Part shown: piece by piece, positions 17,053 to 26,219 of the stretch | How the letters are laid out: every line of letters begins with the position of its first letter | Numbering within the stretch: position 1 is the stretch's first letter | DNA from: Lysinibacillus macroides | GTDB taxonomy: Bacteria; Bacillota; Bacilli; Bacillales_A; Planococcaceae | NCBI RefSeq assembly: GCF_001281525.1 | Contig: NZ_LGCI01000010.1 | Location: 110,399 to 159,199, forward strand | DNA length: 48,801 nt | Direction: 5' to 3' | Notes under the pieces: generated by a model | Databases searched by the model: none | Told to the model about the DNA's origin: nothing | Seen by the model: only the letters and a program-made list of their open reading frames with translations | Position numbers and translations under genes: made by a program

Positions 17053-17880
17053 TTACATTGTTAAATAACCTGCGTCCACCGCAATATGTGAGCCTGATAT
17101 ATTATTGGAATCATCTGATACTAAAAACAATGCTGCGTTAATCACATCTTTTGGTGCAATAAAATCTTGATTTGGAAACACATGATGGTTGCCAAATGCA
17201 GGTGTTGCCTCCTTTCTTGTTGCCCCTTTTTTATTTGCTAAGCGGTCATAGGTGGCTTGATTGTTTGCCATTGTTGTATCGACAGCCGTTGGGCAAATCG
17301 CATTGACATGGATATTGTATGGACCGACCTCCATTGCCATTGATTTTACAAGCCCTAATACACCATGCTTAGCCGCTACATAATGCCCTACATTTTGCCC
17401 GCCTCGTAAGCCATTGACAGAGGACACACATAAAATTTTCCCTGCTTGACGTTCAATCATATACGGAAGAACATGCTTGCATGTTAACCACGTGCCCTTT
17501 AAGCAAATATCGAGCATATCATCCCACTGATCCTCTGGCATTTCCCATAGCTTGTTATAGGAAAGGATACCAGCATTGGTCACAAGAATATCTATTTTGC
17601 CAAAATGTTCAATTGTTTGTTGCACAGCCTCTTTCAGCTCCTGTGAATGACGCACATCTGCGATAAATCCTAAAGCATCAACACCTCTGCTTTTTATGTC
17701 ATTCACTGTTTTCGTTAGCTCCGATTCATCAGCCATATTATAGGCAACACTTTGCAAATTTTTAGCAATATCTGTGATGACAATTGCCGCGCCCTCTTCT
17801 GCAAATTTTAATGCATATTCCTTACCCATCCCACGTGCGCCACCTGTTATAAACGCTACTTTTCCTGTTAATTTTCCCAT
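17053..17880 (-). CDS. SDR oxidoreductase of the carveol-dehydrogenase/mycofactocin-coupled type
   Basis: 275 residues from MGKLTGK (AAAGGATG upstream; an earlier in-frame start has no ribosome site). TGGARGMG, TNAG, catalytic Ser in VSSVNG and YVAAKHG are present. After the second strand it carries an extra segment (DIAKNLQSVAYNMADESEL) that is the mark of the SDR subfamily linked to mycofactocin in actinobacteria, in which NAD is held tightly. Its neighbours here are a second SDR, an M20 hydrolase and a symporter; no mycofactocin gene is visible. Carveol dehydrogenase-like sequence also fits LRGGQNVGHYVAAKHG. Substrate unknown. Confidence 0.85.
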   Translation of the reverse strand: MGKLTGKVAFITGGARGMGKEYALKFAEEGAAIVITDIAKNLQSVAYNMADESELTKTVNDIKSRGVDALGFIADVRHSQELKEAVQQTIEHFGKIDILVTNAGILSYNKLWEMPEDQWDDMLDICLKGTWLTCKHVLPYMIERQAGKILCVSSVNGLRGGQNVGHYVAAKHGVLGLVKSMAMEVGPYNIHVNAICPTAVDTTMANNQATYDRLANKKGATRKEATPAFGNHHVFPNQDFIAPKDVINAALFLVSDDSNNISGSHIAVDAGYLTM

Positions 17881-17896
17881 ATAAGCATCCTTTCCA

Positions 17897-19225
17897 CTAC
17901 ATTTCTTCCATGCCACACCACTCTAAGGCTGTTAAGGCATAGGTTTTTGCTGCTTTGATTAAATCTTCGACTAGTACATACTCATTCGCTGCATGTGCTA
18001 CTAAAATGCTACCAGGACCATATATAATAGAAGGAATTCCTTTCGCATTTAAAAACGCTGCATCTGCCACTGCCGCAAAGCCATGAATAACCGCTTCCTC
18101 TCCCGTTGCTTCCTCATGCGCACGGCTTGTTGCTTGCACAATTGGATGATCTGTTGGCACATTGAAGGCTGGCCAATGCAATAAAAATTCAATCTCTGGT
18201 GGATGATTTCGTAGCCATAAATCATTTTGGACAGCTCTGTCGACATGTGCTAAAATTTCAGCTTTTACTTCCTCAAAGGATTCTAATGGATGATGCCAAA
18301 CAGCATATTGAATCGTACAATAATCGGAAACAACAAACGGTAAGTCCACATCATAGGATTTGCCATGAATAATGCCCGGATGAATGGAGAAATGACCTGG
18401 CTCAAAGAGATCATGTGTCTTTGTGAATCCCCATTCCTCCTCTAATTGCTGAAGTGCCTGGACAATATACATTCCTTTTTCTACCGCATTAATGCCCACC
18501 TCACCATGCTTGCCGCCTGCACGAATAAACTCTCTTCTTACAGAAGCATGTGTCGTTTTTCCTTTCACAGTAATATGCATACGAATAACGCCTGGACTTA
18601 CAGGTACTACAGCTAAACTTTGCGGAGGTCCAGACGGTTCAGATACAATCGCCGCATCTGCCTTATAGCCTCTTTCTACTGTCGCCGTGACACCCAATTC
18701 ATGGTCCATTGTTTCCTCGCCAACAACCGTTTCTAGCAATAAATCACCTTTTAATTGAATGCCTAATTTCTTTAATGCTTTAGCAGCCATGATTTGGGCC
18801 GCTATCCCGCCCTTCATATCACAGGCTCCACGTCCATATAATTTGCCATCCTCTACTTTCCCTGAGAATGGGTCTTCAAATTTCCAGTCAGTGTTTGGGC
18901 CTGGTGGCACTACATCAATATGGCCATTGAAAATCAACGACTTGCCATTTCCGGCCCCTTTTATCACGCCAACTAGGTTTGGTCTTTGTGCCTCTACTTC
19001 CCACATATCCACTTCATCACAAATTTCCTCAAAAATAGGCTTCAGAAATTCTTGGACGTTCTTTTCACCACCAATGACTTCCTCTTTCACAACACCATCA
19101 TAATTTGGGTTAACGCTTGGAATTTTCACCATATCACTTGCTAAACGAATAATGTCCTCACGCATTTCATCAATCGTTGCCACTAGCTCTTGCTTTATTT
19201 TTTCAGAAGATAAAACTTTTTTCAT
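17897..19225 (-). CDS. M20-family metallo-amidohydrolase (ArgE/DapE-like)
   Basis: 442 residues. Di-zinc ligands are visible: His102 in GHIDVVPPG, bridging Asp136 in GRGACDMKGG, catalytic Glu170 and Glu171 in VVGEE, Glu196 in SEPSG and a late His in LVAHAANEY. A dimerisation lid follows about 205-330. M20 enzymes cleave amide bonds of N-acyl amino acids, carbamoyl compounds or dipeptides. Located after the symporter and before two SDRs, it probably acts on an imported N-acyl compound whose product is then oxidised, but the compound is not identifiable. AGGAGG precedes the start. Confidence 0.9.
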   Translation of the reverse strand: MKKVLSSEKIKQELVATIDEMREDIIRLASDMVKIPSVNPNYDGVVKEEVIGGEKNVQEFLKPIFEEICDEVDMWEVEAQRPNLVGVIKGAGNGKSLIFNGHIDVVPPGPNTDWKFEDPFSGKVEDGKLYGRGACDMKGGIAAQIMAAKALKKLGIQLKGDLLLETVVGEETMDHELGVTATVERGYKADAAIVSEPSGPPQSLAVVPVSPGVIRMHITVKGKTTHASVRREFIRAGGKHGEVGINAVEKGMYIVQALQQLEEEWGFTKTHDLFEPGHFSIHPGIIHGKSYDVDLPFVVSDYCTIQYAVWHHPLESFEEVKAEILAHVDRAVQNDLWLRNHPPEIEFLLHWPAFNVPTDHPIVQATSRAHEEATGEEAVIHGFAAVADAAFLNAKGIPSIIYGPGSILVAHAANEYVLVEDLIKAAKTYALTALEWCGMEEM

Positions 19226-19240
19226 ATTATTCCTCCTAGT

Positions 19241-20758
19241 TTACTTGTTTTTTAGGTTCGTACTTGCCAATGCAGGGTCGACAGCATTGAGTGGTGCAGA
19301 TTTTTTATTGCTTCTGGCTGTTTCAATATCGTTCCACAGGTCTTCCACATGTGCCTCGACAGGCTTTGCATAACCAGCAATAAGCATAATAACCGTTGTA
19401 GTAATAAGCCCATAAACACCTGCAGACCAGCCTAAATTTGTAATAAATGCAGGCTCCGTCACCGTTAATGTCATGGAAACAATTGTGCCAATAATCATAC
19501 CTGCAAGCGCGCCTTCTTTGTTTGCACGCTTCCAATAAAGCCCTAAGATCACAACTGGGAAGATCATAATAATCCCTTGATAGGATAGCAAGGCAATATT
19601 AATTAATGCGCCAACGTCAACCGTTGCAAGGACAGCACATATTGCGCCAATAATAAATACTGAAATTCTCGCTATTTTCATGGCTGTTTTCTCAGAAATA
19701 TCCTTTTTAATCACCGTCGCTACATCACGAGAAATGGATGTGGACATTGCTTGAATAATACCACTTACCGTTGCAATGCTTGTTGCCATAATAATAGTCG
19801 ACATAAGTGCAAGTACAACCGGCCCAACTTCTCCAGCAGCCCACATATAGGCCTCCTCAGGTTTATTTCTAGCTGTATCATTCATATATAAGATATTCCC
19901 CAATAGTTGGAATACAACATAGAATATTGCACCAATAATCGGTGCGATCAATGCAGACTGCTTAATGGAACGAATACTATCTGAGGCAAATAGTTTATTG
20001 TAAACCCACGGCCACATGAAGCCGCCCAATCCACTTGTCACAATAATGGACGTCCAAAATGCGGTAGGCAATTCCCAGCCTGGTCCCGGAAAAGTTAATG
20101 TTTCAGGATGATTCGTCACTAATGAATCCATCCCTGCCGCAATACCACCGGAAAATTTAAAAATCATATAGAGCATAACACCAGTGCCAACAAAAAACAT
20201 AAATGCACCTTGGAAAATATTCGCTGTTATTACTGATTTCATACCTCCTAAAGACACATAGGCAAGCACGACCACAATGCCAATCAACATACCAACTACA
20301 GGACTGATTAAACCATTTGTGGCGTAGTTAAAAATAACGCCCTGTGTAATCCATTCCATCAATAGCCAAGGTGCTGTAAAGACAATGCCCGCAATCCCAA
20401 CAACTAAACGTACCATACTGCTTTTATAGCGCAAATCCATCAGTTCTGCTTGAGTGCCAATATGATATTTTTTCCCCCAGATATATGTTTTTTCAGCAAC
20501 TAAGTACATAGAAAGCATTGTTAATGTTGCATAAGTCAGTACATACAAGCCAATAAAACCATAGCCAACCGAGTATCCTGCAAATGCAGTAAAGGTTGCG
20601 CCTACATACCAAGTAGAAAATACAGCTAATGAAATTGCTAACACCCCAAAACTGCCTCGTGCTGTTGCGTACTCCTCAAAAGATTTAACACCGAAATTTT
20701 TAGCATTAATCGCAAACACAATGACAAAGAAAATAACAATAAAAATAATCGATAACAT
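19241..20758 (-). CDS. Sodium:solute symporter (SSS family)
   Basis: 505 residues with about 13 membrane segments. SSS landmarks include the first helix followed by SFEEYATARGSFG, then FSTWYVGATFTAFAGYSVGYG and VVLAYVSLGGMKSVITANIFQG, the family signature region. It should import a solute with Na+; by context the substrate of the M20 enzyme. Its start overlaps the stop of the small membrane protein by one base (TAATG), and GAGGTGA lies just upstream, so the two are translationally linked. The polar C-terminal tail (~40 residues) is cytosolic. Confidence 0.92.
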   Translation of the reverse strand: MLSIIFIVIFFVIVFAINAKNFGVKSFEEYATARGSFGVLAISLAVFSTWYVGATFTAFAGYSVGYGFIGLYVLTYATLTMLSMYLVAEKTYIWGKKYHIGTQAELMDLRYKSSMVRLVVGIAGIVFTAPWLLMEWITQGVIFNYATNGLISPVVGMLIGIVVVLAYVSLGGMKSVITANIFQGAFMFFVGTGVMLYMIFKFSGGIAAGMDSLVTNHPETLTFPGPGWELPTAFWTSIIVTSGLGGFMWPWVYNKLFASDSIRSIKQSALIAPIIGAIFYVVFQLLGNILYMNDTARNKPEEAYMWAAGEVGPVVLALMSTIIMATSIATVSGIIQAMSTSISRDVATVIKKDISEKTAMKIARISVFIIGAICAVLATVDVGALINIALLSYQGIIMIFPVVILGLYWKRANKEGALAGMIIGTIVSMTLTVTEPAFITNLGWSAGVYGLITTTVIMLIAGYAKPVEAHVEDLWNDIETARSNKKSAPLNAVDPALASTNLKNK

Positions 20759-21033
20759 TATTTTCTCACCTCTAATTCCTGCAATTGCACTTTTGTTAAA
20801 GGTTCAATATCAATGTCTAAATCACCATATTTGGCATCTACAAGATACCATGTTATTAATAATAGGAAGATCAAAATATTTATAAAGAATTGCCAAAAAT
20901 ATGAGAATGGTAAGCTAAAAATACGTGGCTCAATTTTATTACTAAAATCAAACAGCCCTGGAAAACTAGCAAGTAAAACTAGGACAATAAAGCTAGCAGC
21001 GAAAAATAAATTTCTTTTCCCTATAGATTTCAA
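20758..21033 (-). CDS. Small membrane partner of the SSS symporter (DUF3311-like)
   Basis: 91 residues with two membrane helices (about 8-26 and 45-65) and a charged C-terminus. Small two-helix proteins of this type commonly precede SSS symporters such as PanF/YhdT-like pairs. Start is TTG at 21033, 6 bases after GAGGTGA. First gene of the operon, 70 bases downstream of the promoter at 21103-21131. The family name is from memory and approximate. Confidence 0.7.
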   Translation of the reverse strand: MKSIGKRNLFFAASFIVLVLLASFPGLFDFSNKIEPRIFSLPFSYFWQFFINILIFLLLITWYLVDAKYGDLDIDIEPLTKVQLQELEVRK

Positions 21034-21083
21034 ATATTTTCACCTCTTCTATGTTGTAAATTTCGTGCTTTAAAGCATTTATT

Positions 21084-21103
21084 TGTTCACCGGTTAATGA
21101 ACA
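21084..21103. promoter_or_regulatory. Candidate operator overlapping the transcription start
   Basis: TGTTCA and TGAACA form an inverted repeat with an 8-base centre, touching the -10 of the symporter promoter and covering the expected start site. A second perfect 12-base palindrome, TGCTTTAAAGCA, lies 5 bases further downstream at 21067-21078. Repressor identity is unknown; the PucR-type gene or a regulator outside the window may bind. Confidence 0.45.
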
Positions 21104-21131
21104 TCATATTTTTAAGTGCAGGGAAAGTCAA
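21103..21131 (-). promoter_or_regulatory. Sigma-A promoter of the symporter/M20/SDR operon
   Basis: Minus strand: TTGACT (21126-21131), 17-base spacer, TATGAT (21103-21108). It is followed directly by the palindrome at 21084-21103. Confidence 0.65.
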
Positions 21132-21228
21132 TTAATTATCAGATTTTTTAAAATCTTTTGAATATAACAAAAATAAGTTCTCTTCTTTTGTTTATTGTCC
21201 AAAACTTTTTTTAAATCTTTCCATTATA

Positions 21229-21261
21229 AAACCCCTTTATGTTTTTGCCATAAAGGGGTTT
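21229..21261 (-). terminator. Terminator of the secreted protein gene
   Basis: AAACCCCTTTATG pairs with CATAAAGGGGTTT (13 pairs, 7-base loop). Read on the minus strand it is followed by TTTAT. It begins 8 bases after the stop at 21269. Confidence 0.8.
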
Positions 21262-21268
21262 GACTTGT

Positions 21269-22195
21269 TTATTTTACTAATTCCTCAATAAATTCAACAG
21301 ATACATATGTTTTTGAGGGCTCTAATAAAGCTGGTGCTACATTGAAGTGGCGAATTGCTTTATTGTAGCCATATTCCTTTTGCCCACGTGTAATCGTATA
21401 CGATAGTGCACCTTTAGAGATAATCGCGCCTGTTGCTGTTGCTTTCACTGTAAAGCCAAGCTCTTCTGCAATTAATCGTAGCGGTACCATTTTTGTGCCA
21501 TTCACATCATAAAAATCATTGTCGATCATGTCTTGTACAGCAGCTGGGAGGGTGTTTTCTTCCGCAGGCTCATCCTGTTCTATTTGATCTAATACAACGA
21601 CCTTTGAAGGGGAAGTATGTGCTGGAATACTCATTGTTGCCACTGTGTAGAATGCTACTAAATGCTGCTCTGCTAAATCTTCAGCTTTTACTGCTTTGCC
21701 AGATGCGCTTTGAAGCTTTGTATCTGGACCAATTGTTAATTTTACATAGTTTTCTGTATCGACTAATTCGTTATTGAAGAAATCCACTTCTACAGTGCCC
21801 ATTTCTTCCGTTTCTACAATGATTACTTCCGGGTTGTATTGTGGTGGATAAATCGCAAGCATTGGTTTCTTGGCATAAGAGTAAGCTGAGACTTTATCTC
21901 CTTTTTGAAGCTTGACTTCTTTTCCCATATTGTCAAAAACCAATGAGTCTTTATTCGTAATCACAATATTTGTATTGTCGCCATCAACCATTGTATAGTA
22001 TGTGGCATTTTCACGTACTTCTACGTTTTCAACTGTACCTGTCACTTTAATAAAAATAGGCTGCACTTGTTGCTCCGAAGTTTCTGCGTTAATCACAGTA
22101 GCCTCTCCTTCGTTCGCTGATGCAGTTGGAGCTCCAATCGCGCCCCCTAATAATAATGCTGACATAGCAAATGGTACGAATTTCGTCATTTTCAT
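21269..22195 (-). CDS. Secreted protein with copper-amine-oxidase N-like (stalk) domain
   Basis: 308 residues. Residues 1-28 are a signal peptide (MKMTKF, hydrophobic core, cut after ASA). About 45-200 holds a beta-rich domain of two similar halves (KVTGTVENVEV, YYTMVDGDNTNIVI). About 225-308 resembles the Cu_amine_oxidN1 stalk domain: VNGTKMVPLRLIAEELGFTVK, a hydrophobic repeat and YVSVEFIEELV. Such domains are common in exported Bacillales proteins and probably bind the wall or other proteins; no catalytic site is visible. AAGGAGATG precedes the ATG. It appears to be a single-gene unit. Confidence 0.8.
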   Translation of the reverse strand: MKMTKFVPFAMSALLLGGAIGAPTASANEGEATVINAETSEQQVQPIFIKVTGTVENVEVRENATYYTMVDGDNTNIVITNKDSLVFDNMGKEVKLQKGDKVSAYSYAKKPMLAIYPPQYNPEVIIVETEEMGTVEVDFFNNELVDTENYVKLTIGPDTKLQSASGKAVKAEDLAEQHLVAFYTVATMSIPAHTSPSKVVVLDQIEQDEPAEENTLPAAVQDMIDNDFYDVNGTKMVPLRLIAEELGFTVKATATGAIISKGALSYTITRGQKEYGYNKAIRHFNVAPALLEPSKTYVSVEFIEELVK

Positions 22196-22282
22196 ACAAA
22201 AAGCATCTCCTTCATTTTCCCGAATTCAATAAAGTAGTCGTGTTCACACGAAAAAGGTTACAAACTGTCTCCATTTTTATGG

Positions 22283-22393
22283 CTAGAGCTTTGCTTCCTC
22301 ATTTTGAGCTATAGCGATTTGCGAGCGACTTCTCTTGAATATTCGATTTACTAGATGGCGGTGCTTTGCTTTTGGATATTCGCTTCTTCGCAA
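22283..22393 (-). CDS. Candidate 36-residue basic small protein
   Basis: Too short for ordinary gene calling. A TTG at 22391-22393 lies 7 bases after AGGGGAG and opens a 36-codon frame ending at TAG. The product is very basic in its first two thirds (RRSEYPKAKHRHLVNRIF then KRSRSQ) and more acidic at the end (QNEEAKL). It starts 16 bases after the phosphodiesterase stop, so it may share that transcript. I recognise no family; conservation would have to decide. Confidence 0.4.
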   Translation of the reverse strand: MRRSEYPKAKHRHLVNRIFKRSRSQIAIAQNEEAKL

Positions 22394-22409
22394 TTTTATT
22401 CTCCCCTGA

Positions 22410-24158
22410 TCAAAAGATAAATCTCAGACGATTCAGGATGCGCTGTAAGAAATACTGGTTTTCGCTTTGCTGGGTTCTTAGCTCACGGGCGACGTCGGGG
22501 TGGTCAGTGATGACGCCGCTGACATTTTTTTCGATAAAGGTTTGCAGGGAGCGGTCGTCATTGAGTGTCCAAACAAATAAATCGGTCGGATGTTGCTTCA
22601 ATTCTTCGATAAGCTGCTCCGTTACCCAGGATTCCTCCAATGCGATAAAATCAACATTTTCCTCCATCGGTCCAATATTGAGTGCATAGACAATACCGAC
22701 TCGCAAATTCGGCACCAATTTTTTTAATTGCGTCATTTTCTGTCCATCAGCGGATTGCACATAATAGGAATCTAGCACCTTGTATTTTCGTAGCTTCTCT
22801 ACTAATTTAGGTAAAACATCTTCTGTTTCTTGACCATGCACCTTTAATTCGATTAGAAGCGCCACATCTAACGCTTTGGCAATTTCAATACAATCATCTA
22901 ATGAAGCAATTTTATCGCTAAAGCCATTTTGATGAATGGTTAACGTTTTTAGTTCGCTCAGGGTCATATTCGCAATAACACCATTTTTACCTGCTAACCT
23001 TCGTAATGTTCGATCATGGAAGACGACGAATTCCCCATCCACCGTTTGTTGAATGTCGATTTCAATTAAATCTGCCCCCGCATTGGCTGCACTCACCAAT
23101 CCACTAATTGTATTTTCTACATTGCCTGCTACATAGCCGCGGTGGGCAATAATTTTGGTATCTGGCGCATAGACACTTTTCTCTAATGAATTGATATTCA
23201 TCATACTTAATACGAGAAACACAATGCCACTGATCAATAGTAATGGCTTATAGCGCCGCTTCCGATGTGTAGTCCCGCTCAATTTGCCTATAACTAGCGT
23301 ATTATACGTGATGGCGACCATAACTTGTGAAAACATCGCCTGTAATAAACTAAATAGCACCACAAAGACCATTTCTAAAAAGGCTAGTGTCAGCCCAGCC
23401 GTAACCAAGGCTGCACTTGGCATTAAACGTTCAATTAGATAGAGCGGAAACGTAGCGACCACTGTGATACCAAGCATCATCAACAGATGACCTGTTAAAA
23501 GCATAGCTAGTAGCACGACTAGTTCAAATAAACCACGCTTGGAAAATCGCCAGCTTTGCTTAAAAGAACGCAAAATAGAGATGTTCGGCTGGATTGTAAA
23601 GATGGGTAACGTTAAGATGCTTCGAATACCTATCATCACGATGATGCTTGCCACCGCAGCATATGCTAGCCTACCCGCTCGACTACTCATGATTTCTTCA
23701 GTTAGAAAATGTGGTAGGGAGATGGATTGAGTCAATGTAAGGGGTAGCATAAAGGAAGCTAGTGGCATTAATAGTGCTAAATAGACGATGAGAAATAGAA
23801 CTTGCACACTAAAAAAATAGACAACCTTGCGATTTAATTGTTGCCATAAAGGAAGAAATCGGTAGCGAAGTCCTCGTTGCTGATGAAAGGCCATGAGAAA
23901 TAGAAAGCCCATCTCATAATATACAAATAATAAAAACAGCAAAATTAATAGACAAATCATTATCATCACAAAGGGATGCGTCATAAAGCTTTGCCAATTT
24001 TGCTCAGTAATATGTGTAAACCCTGTTACTCGTAGCATGAGCTTCAAAACGATAGAGGTTACAGGGATCATTAATAAAAACTGAAAGATTCTAATTAATG
24101 CGAAAACCTGTACATAATCGAATCGATAAACATAAATATTATGGACAGCCTGTCGCAT
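22410..24158 (-). CDS. Membrane-anchored glycerophosphodiester phosphodiesterase
   Basis: 582 residues from MRQAVHN (GGCAGGA upstream). The N-terminal ~325 residues hold about eight membrane segments (GPDPase_memb type). The C-terminal ~245 residues are a GDPD barrel with IIAHRGY, ENTISG, LIEIDIQQTVDGEFVVFHD, ELKVHGQETE and VWTLNDD; the catalytic His/Glu/Asp/His set is visible. It hydrolyses glycerophosphodiesters to glycerol-3-phosphate and alcohol, with the catalytic domain outside or at the membrane. The end lacks a terminator, which fits read-through into the small frame at 22283-22393. Confidence 0.92.
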   Translation of the reverse strand: MRQAVHNIYVYRFDYVQVFALIRIFQFLLMIPVTSIVLKLMLRVTGFTHITEQNWQSFMTHPFVMIMICLLILLFLLFVYYEMGFLFLMAFHQQRGLRYRFLPLWQQLNRKVVYFFSVQVLFLIVYLALLMPLASFMLPLTLTQSISLPHFLTEEIMSSRAGRLAYAAVASIIVMIGIRSILTLPIFTIQPNISILRSFKQSWRFSKRGLFELVVLLAMLLTGHLLMMLGITVVATFPLYLIERLMPSAALVTAGLTLAFLEMVFVVLFSLLQAMFSQVMVAITYNTLVIGKLSGTTHRKRRYKPLLLISGIVFLVLSMMNINSLEKSVYAPDTKIIAHRGYVAGNVENTISGLVSAANAGADLIEIDIQQTVDGEFVVFHDRTLRRLAGKNGVIANMTLSELKTLTIHQNGFSDKIASLDDCIEIAKALDVALLIELKVHGQETEDVLPKLVEKLRKYKVLDSYYVQSADGQKMTQLKKLVPNLRVGIVYALNIGPMEENVDFIALEESWVTEQLIEELKQHPTDLFVWTLNDDRSLQTFIEKNVSGVITDHPDVARELRTQQSENQYFLQRILNRLRFIF

Positions 24159-24391
24159 TACTTGTCCTGCCTTGTGCACATACTCACCCCTATCATGCTG
24201 TTAAAATCGCTCACTACTAACGTATGTTTTGACTGCTATGACCCATTCCTCGAAGCCAATAAAATAGCACTCCTCTATACCAAAGTAGGCGTCAATTTTT
24301 GTATTAATCGTGACATTCACCATTTTTTTGAAACTTTTTAGCAGGCCACCCTGTATATAACTAGATACCCTTTAGAGAAAGGAGCGCAAAC

Positions 24392-24601
24392 ATGAATTTC
24401 ACCCTTGGCGATATCATTAGTACAACCATTCTTTTATGTATATTCTTAGTTATCTTTTTTGTAATGATTCAGATGATTAAAAAAATGAAAACCACTCCCC
24501 CCGTGCCTCCTCCACCAACCATGCAACAGCAAGTAGAGGACTTAACAAAACGTGTGTCGACCTTAGAACAACAAGTAAAAAAATTAACTGACAAACAATA
24601 G
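24392..24601 (+). CDS. Small membrane-coiled-coil protein (DUF4083-like)
   Basis: 69 residues: one membrane helix (about 8-28), a basic stop (KKMK), a proline stretch (PPVPPPP) and a C-terminal coiled coil (QQVEDLTKRVSTLEQQVKKL). AAAGGAG lies 8 bases before the ATG. Single gene with its own terminator. The layout resembles small Bacillus DUF4083 proteins; function unknown. Bases 24159-24391 upstream hold no gene I can support. Confidence 0.75.
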   Translation: MNFTLGDIISTTILLCIFLVIFFVMIQMIKKMKTTPPVPPPPTMQQQVEDLTKRVSTLEQQVKKLTDKQ

Positions 24602-24611
24602 TCCCATAAAA

Positions 24612-24646
24612 AAATCGCTGTGAAGGATAACCTTCTCAGCGATTTT
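24612..24646. terminator. Bidirectional terminator between the small membrane protein and the amidohydrolase
   Basis: AAAATCGCTG-T-GAAGG pairs with CCTTC-T-CAGCGATTTT across ATAA. The right arm includes the stop codon and last codons of the convergent amidohydrolase (stop at 24636-24638). Confidence 0.8.
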
Positions 24647-26201
24647 CATATACTATCTGACCATTCACAACCGTGCATGCGACTTGAATGTGTGGAAGCT
24701 GCTCCATCTCTACCGTAAAAACGTCCTCTTGTAAAATCGTAAAGTCTGCTGCAAAGCCTTCTGCAATTTTGCCACGCATAAATTGCTGTCCAATTATTTC
24801 AGCCGCTCCTACTGTATACAAACGGACTGCCTCAAATCGGGAAATTTTCTCATGAGGGTTATAGCCATCATGTGTTTCCTCAAAATTTCTTCTAGTGACA
24901 GCCGCATAAATACCATGCAACGGGTTTGGCACTTCAATTGGCGCATCACTGCCGCCTGCGACAATCAGCCCTCTGTCAAGAAGCGATTTTAAAGGATGTA
25001 AGCCCTGTGCGCGCTCCTCTCCAAGTCTCGATAGCTCTGCTTGGTATTCTCCCTGTACAAACTGCGGCTGCATATCCACTGCCACTGGTAATGCAGCTAG
25101 CTTGGCTAATAGTTCCTCATCGACTAAGCTACAGTGAATTACGCGATCAAGCTGACCTTCCTGAGGAGGATATGTCGCAAAAACGTCTAAAATCGTGTCG
25201 ATTGCTAAATCGCCAATGGCATGCACGGCAACGGTTTGTCCATATTGACGTGCCAGCTGAACATAGCTTGTTAATTGCTCAGTTGTATGAATAAGCATCC
25301 CTGTATTGTCCGAATCATCGCAGTAAGGCTGGCGTAGTGCAGCTGTGCGACCTCCAAAGGCTCCATCAATAAAAATTTTCATCGCACCAAACGCCAAAAA
25401 TGGTGAGGAAGCTAAATCCATCTTCGCAACCTCTTCAAAGACTGTATGATGCTGTAATACATGCACCTTAAAGGATTGCTGTGCCTCTACTATTTTGCGA
25501 TAAGCCTGAATCGGCTGGCTTGGCGGTCCATAATAGCTTAAATCCTCTGAATGTCCCCCTACTAAACCATAGGATTGCAATGAGGTCACCGCCTTTGTCA
25601 GTGCATCCTCAATATACGCAGGTGTAATATGCGGCATCTGATTAACAATTAAATACAAGGCAGCATCCTTTAGGATCCCTGTGAGCTGACCATCTACTTT
25701 GTCAATGACACCCCCCTCTGGCGAAGGGGTGGCATTTGTAATTCCTGCAAAAGCGAGTGCCTTGGAATTGGCTAGAATCAAATGATGACAGCTCCGTTTA
25801 ATGATTAAATGAGCATCTCCAAGGGCATCTAGCTCCGCTAAGGTCGGGAAAATGGGCTCCTCAAATTGGTTTTCATTTAGTCCAATCGCAATGACCCATT
25901 CATGTGCTGCCGCCTCAACCATTCGCTCCTGAAGCTTCTCAAGTAGCGCCTCTTTACTAGTAATCGCCGATACATCAAGATGCTTGAGTTTTTCTCCGTA
26001 GCCAATAATATGTAAATGGCTGTCGACAAAGCCTGGATACATGATATTGCCCTCTAAATGTTGGATAGAAGCAGCTAGTGGCGACAAGCTCTCCACTGAG
26101 CCTGTCGCCACAATTTTTCCATCTTCAACAAGGACTGCATCCACTGTTTCACCAACCTGAGCCATCGTGTAAATCTTACCACCTGTCCATAATGTTGCCA
26201 A
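24636..26201 (-). CDS. Amidohydrolase, YtcJ-like (amidohydro_3 family)
   Basis: 521 residues from a TTG that follows GGGAGG by 7 bases; the ATG 15 bases earlier lies inside that ribosome site. Metal ligands: HxH in FVDSHLHIIG near the N-terminus, His in AVHAIGD, His in DRVIHCSLV and Asp in GGSDAPIE. The C-terminus has the second beta-sandwich half typical of the family (ADFTILQED). These enzymes hydrolyse N-acyl or cyclic amides; substrate unknown. It follows bioY by 18 bases with no terminator between, so it is probably made from the BirA-controlled transcript. Confidence 0.88.
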   Translation of the reverse strand: MATLWTGGKIYTMAQVGETVDAVLVEDGKIVATGSVESLSPLAASIQHLEGNIMYPGFVDSHLHIIGYGEKLKHLDVSAITSKEALLEKLQERMVEAAAHEWVIAIGLNENQFEEPIFPTLAELDALGDAHLIIKRSCHHLILANSKALAFAGITNATPSPEGGVIDKVDGQLTGILKDAALYLIVNQMPHITPAYIEDALTKAVTSLQSYGLVGGHSEDLSYYGPPSQPIQAYRKIVEAQQSFKVHVLQHHTVFEEVAKMDLASSPFLAFGAMKIFIDGAFGGRTAALRQPYCDDSDNTGMLIHTTEQLTSYVQLARQYGQTVAVHAIGDLAIDTILDVFATYPPQEGQLDRVIHCSLVDEELLAKLAALPVAVDMQPQFVQGEYQAELSRLGEERAQGLHPLKSLLDRGLIVAGGSDAPIEVPNPLHGIYAAVTRRNFEETHDGYNPHEKISRFEAVRLYTVGAAEIIGQQFMRGKIAEGFAADFTILQEDVFTVEMEQLPHIQVACTVVNGQIVYENR

Positions 26202-26219
26202 AACAATTCCTCCCATGTC

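Noticed and set aside
24189..24341. Plus-strand frame ending FCINRDIHHFFETF before the small membrane protein gene
   Set aside because: It looks partly protein-like but has no ribosome site or usable start near it, and no family is recognised.
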